Assembly: GCA_002163025.1 (NCBI GenBank)
Contig: MABF01000252.1
Span: 1 to 34,455, forward strand
Direction of reading: 5' to 3'
DNA from: 'Osedax' symbiont bacterium Rs2_46_30_T18
Lineage (GTDB): Bacteria > Pseudomonadota > Gammaproteobacteria > Pseudomonadales > Balneatricaceae
Length of the DNA stretch: 34,455 bases
This document shows, in pieces, positions 31,305 through 34,455 of the stretch. The notes under the pieces are model-generated. The model had not been told where the DNA came from, ran no database searches, and was given only the letters and a program-made list of their open reading frames with translations. A program made the position numbers and the translations under genes. The stretch's first letter is position 1. Each line of letters starts with the position of its first letter.

Positions 31305-32459
31305 ATGTTTGATTATGAAATTTTAAAGTTGTTGTGGTGGGGCATCATCGGGTTCTTGTTAATCGCTTTTACCTTAACAGATGGCATGGACATGGGGGTC
31401 GGTGGGCTGCTGCCCTTTATCGCCAAAGATGATCTGCAGCGCCGGGTGGTTATCAACACTGTTGGCGCCCACTGGGACGGCAACCAAGTGTGGTTTATCA
31501 CCGCCGGTGCCTCGCTGTTTGCAGCATGGCCGATGGTCTATGCAACGGCCTTTAGCGGCTTTTACTTTGCCATGATGCTGACCTTGTTCTGTCTGTTTTT
31601 GCGGCCTTTAGCCTTTGATTATCGCAGCAAAATTGAATCGACCCGCTGGCGCAATAACTGGGACTGGGCGCTGTTTGTAGGCTCCATGGTACCACCGCTG
31701 GTATTTGGTATCGCCTTTGGCAATTTGATGCTCGGGGTGCCCTTTAGTTTTGATGAACTGATGCGGGTCAGTTATAGCGGCTCTTTTTTGCAGCTGTTCA
31801 GTCCATTCGCTCTGCTCTGCGCTGTGGTAAGTGTGACTATGGTGTTGCTGCACGGTGCCACTTGGTTGGTGATGCGCACCGATGATGTGGTGGCGAGGCG
31901 GGCGGCTACTGTCGGCACTATAGTGGCGCCAGTTTTGGCTCTGAGTTTTATTGCTGCGGGTCTGATGATTTGGTTGTCGGTTGAGGGCTATGTAGTGACC
32001 AGTGTCCTAGATACGATGGGGTTGGCGAGGCCAACGCATAAGCAAGTGGAGATCGTTAGCGGTGCCTGGCTGAACAATTATGCAACTATGCCGCTGTTAT
32101 GGGCACTGCCTGCAACTGCGATTTGCATGTCCCTACTGGCCATGTTGCTAATGCGCAAAAGGGTTAAAAGCGGGCTCACTAAGGCCTTAGCCTTTGTCGC
32201 CAGCTCGCTGACTTGTACGGGCATTATCGCGACAGCAGGCAGTTCTATGTTTCCCTTTGTACTGCCCTCTAGCAGCCACCCCAATCATAGTTTATTGCTC
32301 TGGGATGCGGTTTCCAGCGAGACAACATTGGCCATAATGTTAATAGTGGTGGCCGTGTTCATCCCGCTTATTATCAGCTATACCGCCTGGTGCTATATCA
32401 AGATGTGGCGCACTGTGACAGTGGCGGAAATTACTCAGAACACTCATACAGCTTATTAG
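31305..32459 (+). CDS. cydB: Cytochrome bd ubiquinol oxidase subunit II
   Basis: This 384-residue inner-membrane subunit supports heme binding and proton access in CydA. It contains TDGMDMGVGGLLPFIA, INTVGAHWDGNQVWFITAG and FPFVLPSSSHPNHSLLLWDA, all characteristic of CydB, with eight or nine hydrophobic spans. The length is close to the 379 residues of the E. coli protein. AAGGAGA 7 bp before ATG 31305 is an excellent ribosome site. cydX follows at 12 bp. Confidence 0.97.
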   Translation: MFDYEILKLLWWGIIGFLLIAFTLTDGMDMGVGGLLPFIAKDDLQRRVVINTVGAHWDGNQVWFITAGASLFAAWPMVYATAFSGFYFAMMLTLFCLFLRPLAFDYRSKIESTRWRNNWDWALFVGSMVPPLVFGIAFGNLMLGVPFSFDELMRVSYSGSFLQLFSPFALLCAVVSVTMVLLHGATWLVMRTDDVVARRAATVGTIVAPVLALSFIAAGLMIWLSVEGYVVTSVLDTMGLARPTHKQVEIVSGAWLNNYATMPLLWALPATAICMSLLAMLLMRKRVKSGLTKALAFVASSLTCTGIIATAGSSMFPFVLPSSSHPNHSLLLWDAVSSETTLAIMLIVVAVFIPLIISYTAWCYIKMWRTVTVAEITQNTHTAY

Positions 32460-32471
32460 AGGACAGTTAAA

Positions 32472-32606
32472 ATGTGGTATTTCAGTTGGTTTTTAGGGGT
32501 GTTACTGGCGGTGTCGCTAGGGGTTATCAATGTGCTCTGGTATGAAATGGAACAACATACAGCTTCAGTAGCTAAAGATTCAGAGACTGAAGACTCTAAC
32601 GGGTAA
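32472..32606 (+). CDS. cydX: Cytochrome bd small subunit CydX
   Basis: This 44-residue single-span protein starts MWYFSWFLGVLLAVSLGVIN, closely matching the CydX/YbgT pattern (MWYF-W-LG). The residue after the span is a conserved acidic position (YEMEQH). The C-terminal tail is acidic and serine-rich (KDSETEDSNG). CydX is needed for stable heme insertion and activity of cytochrome bd. ATG 32472 has GAGGA 8 bp upstream, and the gene is 12 bp after cydB. Its small size means it is easily missed. Confidence 0.95.
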   Translation: MWYFSWFLGVLLAVSLGVINVLWYEMEQHTASVAKDSETEDSNG

Positions 32607-32626
32607 AAATACTGCTATAAGCAGGG

Positions 32627-32665
32627 AACATGCGCTGTGCCCGGATTACCAGTGCAGCGCATGTT
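32627..32665 (+). promoter_or_regulatory. Perfect 11-bp stem-loop between cydX and cydD
   Basis: AACATGCGCTG (32627-32637) and CAGCGCATGTT (32655-32665) are exact complements around 17 bases. It begins 21 bases after the cydX stop and ends 40 bases before the cydD start. There is no U-tract, so it is better read as a partial terminator, processing site or stability element that lowers cydD output relative to cydABX. Confidence 0.6.
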
Positions 32666-32705
32666 GCCTATGGTTAAGTTTCTTTGCACACAGCGGCGAG
32701 TAAGG

Positions 32706-34455
32706 ATGAAACAAGCTTCAGAGAGTTCAGCGCCAAAAGCGAGCGAGCAACAGAGTACTGGCACTGATAAGAGCAGTACTAAGCACATTAGCCGCTGGCT
32801 TAAATCCCAGCGATCCACCGCAGAGGGTAAATTGTCGCTGGCGATAGCGCTGGGGTCGGGCAATGGGCTGTTGATGATCTTACAGACAGCCATTTTAGCA
32901 TATGTCATTGATGCGAGTATTTTTTCAGAGCTGCTCAGCAGTTCTGATCCGTTGATTCTGAGTACTGCTGAGGTTGCCAGCAACGTTTTAGGATTGGGTA
33001 GCTTACAGTGGATGCTGCTGGCTTTGGCCGCAATTATCTTGCTGAGAGCCGCACTGGGTTATTACAGTGAATGTTATAGCCGTCGCGGTGCAATGTTGAT
33101 CAAGGCAGGCATTCGCCAGCAACTGTTAAAGCGCTTATTTCAATTGGGACCCGCTTATGTGCAAGCACAGGGAAGCGCTAAATTGGCGCAGACTTTGCAT
33201 CAGGGGGTCGATGCCCTGGAAGATTATTTTGCCGGCTACTTACCGGTGGTGGCCTACTGCTCAGTGATACCGTTGGCGATTTTAATTGCAGTGTTGCCGA
33301 TAGATTGGCAGTCCGGGCTGATTTTGTTGTTCACAGCGCCTATGGTGCCATTTTTTATGATATTAATCGGCCACAAAGCCCAACAGCTGAACCAGCAACA
33401 TTGGTCGGCGCTACTGCGAATGAGTGGGCATTTTCTGGATATTATCCAGGGGCTAACCCAGCTGAAAATATTTAATGCCTCGCGTCGGGAAATCGCGGCG
33501 GTCAAAAAAATTAGCGATGATTTTGGCGACCGTACCATGGGGATTCTGCGGGTGGCATTTTTATCGTCATTTATGCTGGAGTTTCTCGCCTCAATTTCTA
33601 TTGCCTTAGTCGCCGTAGTGTTAGGTTTTCGCTTGTACTACGGTGATGTCGATTACCTGTTGGCATTGTGGGTGCTGTTATTGGCCCCGGAATTCTACTT
33701 GCCATTTCGTCAGCTAGGCACTCAGTATCATGCCAAAATGGCCGGTGTCAGTGCCGCTGAGAAAATTGTTGAAATACTCCAGCAACCACAGCCTGGCTCA
33801 AGTGTTAACAAGCAGTTTAAAGGCCCCTTTGAGCTGCAATTGGGTCAACTGAATTTTTCCTATCCAGGGCGCAGTGCCGCTCTATCAGATATCAATTTAC
33901 AGTTTTCCGGCACCGGTTTGTATGCACTGATCGGTGAAAGCGGCGCCGGAAAGTCGACATTGGTTGATTTACTCCTGGGGTTCATCAATCCATCGCGTGG
34001 CAGTGTGCGTATCAACGGCAGCCAACTAACCGCAGATAATCGCGATGCCTGGTTGCAGCACTGTGGCTGGATTGCTCAGCAGGGGCACATATTTTACGGA
34101 TCGCTCGGCTTTAATGTGGCAATGCAGGAGCAATACGACACAGCAGCGGTGTTAGCGGCGTTGCATAAGGCGGGTTTGAGTGATTTTGTGTGCAGCTTAA
34201 AAAATGGCATTTGCAGTCAGGTAGGTGAGGACGGTGTGGGCCTCTCCGGTGGCCAGGCGCAGCGCCTTGCGTTGGCGCGGGCATTTTATCACCAACCCAG
34301 TGTATTAATTTTGGATGAGCCTACCAGCCATCTAGACAAAGACACTGAGCAAATTATTGCCCGGTCTATCGCGCTATATGCAGAAGACCACTTAGTGATA
34401 GTGATAGCCCACCGCTTGCATACAGTGGTAGATGCTAAGCAGATAATTGTCTTAC
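32706..34455 (+). CDS. cydD: Heterodimeric thiol ABC exporter subunit CydD (3' end cut by window)
   Basis: The open frame runs from ATG 32706 through the end of the window for 583 codons, so it is nearly full length (E. coli CydD has 588). A transmembrane domain of about six spans (residues 45-340) precedes a nucleotide-binding domain. That domain has a Walker A motif GESGAGKST (410-418), signature LSGGQ (513-517), Walker B LILDEPTSHLD (Asp537, Glu538) and the H-loop IAHRL. CydDC exports cysteine and glutathione to the periplasm and is required for cytochrome bd assembly. A soluble N-terminal extension of about 35 polar residues precedes the first span. In-frame ATGs at 32661 and 32670 lie in or beside the preceding hairpin and are less likely. 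cydC would be expected next, outside the window. Confidence 0.93.
   Translation, partial: MKQASESSAPKASEQQSTGTDKSSTKHISRWLKSQRSTAEGKLSLAIALGSGNGLLMILQTAILAYVIDASIFSELLSSSDPLILSTAEVASNVLGLGSLQWMLLALAAIILLRAALGYYSECYSRRGAMLIKAGIRQQLLKRLFQLGPAYVQAQGSAKLAQTLHQGVDALEDYFAGYLPVVAYCSVIPLAILIAVLPIDWQSGLILLFTAPMVPFFMILIGHKAQQLNQQHWSALLRMSGHFLDIIQGLTQLKIFNASRREIAAVKKISDDFGDRTMGILRVAFLSSFMLEFLASISIALVAVVLGFRLYYGDVDYLLALWVLLLAPEFYLPFRQLGTQYHAKMAGVSAAEKIVEILQQPQPGSSVNKQFKGPFELQLGQLNFSYPGRSAALSDINLQFSGTGLYALIGESGAGKSTLVDLLLGFINPSRGSVRINGSQLTADNRDAWLQHCGWIAQQGHIFYGSLGFNVAMQEQYDTAAVLAALHKAGLSDFVCSLKNGICSQVGEDGVGLSGGQAQRLALARAFYHQPSVLILDEPTSHLDKDTEQIIARSIALYAEDHLVIVIAHRLHTVVDAKQIIVL

Noticed and set aside
32661-32705. 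Upstream in-frame cydD starts at 32661 and 32670
   Set aside because: They fall in or beside the arm of a perfect 11-bp hairpin and add residues without a ribosome site. ATG 32706 is preferred.
32615-32983. 122-codon minus-strand frame over the start of cydD
   Set aside because: It opposes a frame with clear CydD transmembrane and ATPase motifs that runs to the window end.

Overview
This window reads as a chromosomal segment of a heterotrophic, probably marine or aquatic gammaproteobacterium. The support is the mix of genes resembling enterobacterial ones (NagK-, RluF-, YjgN-, CydABX- and CydD-like), the moderate GC content, and solute-binding-protein uptake where enterics often use a PTS. 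No rRNA, tRNA, CRISPR array, IS element or phage gene was seen. The genus cannot be fixed from the sequence alone.

Layout. (1) 252-6652, plus strand: a compact catabolic cluster encoding a beta-hydroxyacid dehydrogenase, an aldehyde dehydrogenase, a CysE-like O-acetyltransferase, a VOC (glyoxalase-like) protein, an M20 amidohydrolase and a LysR regulator. I do not recognise the pathway. (2) 6760-8783, minus strand: a MoxR AAA+ ATPase and a CoxE-like VWA protein. (3) 9023-9760: a lone periplasmic family 3 binding protein, followed by a heptad tandem repeat. (4) 9876-20639: an amino-sugar utilisation locus. The minus-strand operon holds a binding protein, two permeases, GatZ/KbaZ, AgaS and an NagA/AgaA deacetylase. 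Divergent plus-strand genes encode the ABC ATPase and a DeoR/AgaR-like repressor, then an AT-rich GNAT gene and a NagK-like ROK kinase. The divergent promoter region carries three CTTTC-containing operator-like sites. (5) 20717-21724: two tandem paralogous small lipoproteins, each followed by a conserved hairpin. (6) 22122-26484: a nitrilase-family amidase, the pseudouridine synthase RluF, a YjgN-like membrane protein and an M48 metallopeptidase. (7) 26612-34455: a redox and respiratory block. A diflavin reductase and an Aer-like PAS protein (minus) diverge from a GbsR/MarR-type regulator followed by cydA, cydB, cydX and an almost complete cydD cut by the window end.

How the parts work together. 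The amino-sugar locus would import a sugar such as N-acetylgalactosamine by ABC transport. The ROK kinase would phosphorylate it, NagA/AgaA would deacetylate it, and AgaS would deaminate and isomerise it to a ketose phosphate. The lower steps are incomplete here: there is a GatZ-type subunit but no GatY/KbaY catalytic aldolase and no recognisable tagatose-6-phosphate kinase. The cyd block encodes cytochrome bd oxidase, its small CydX subunit and the CydD half of the thiol exporter needed for its assembly. A GbsR-like regulator and a palindrome-rich divergent intergenic region probably control it together with the PAS/diflavin pair.

Most worth a second look: the uncharacterised 252-6652 cluster with its tail-less serine acetyltransferase homologue, the orphan GatZ with AgaR-like operators, the PAS/diflavin pair facing a GbsR-cyd operon across several palindromes, and the duplicated lipoproteins with covarying 3' hairpins.
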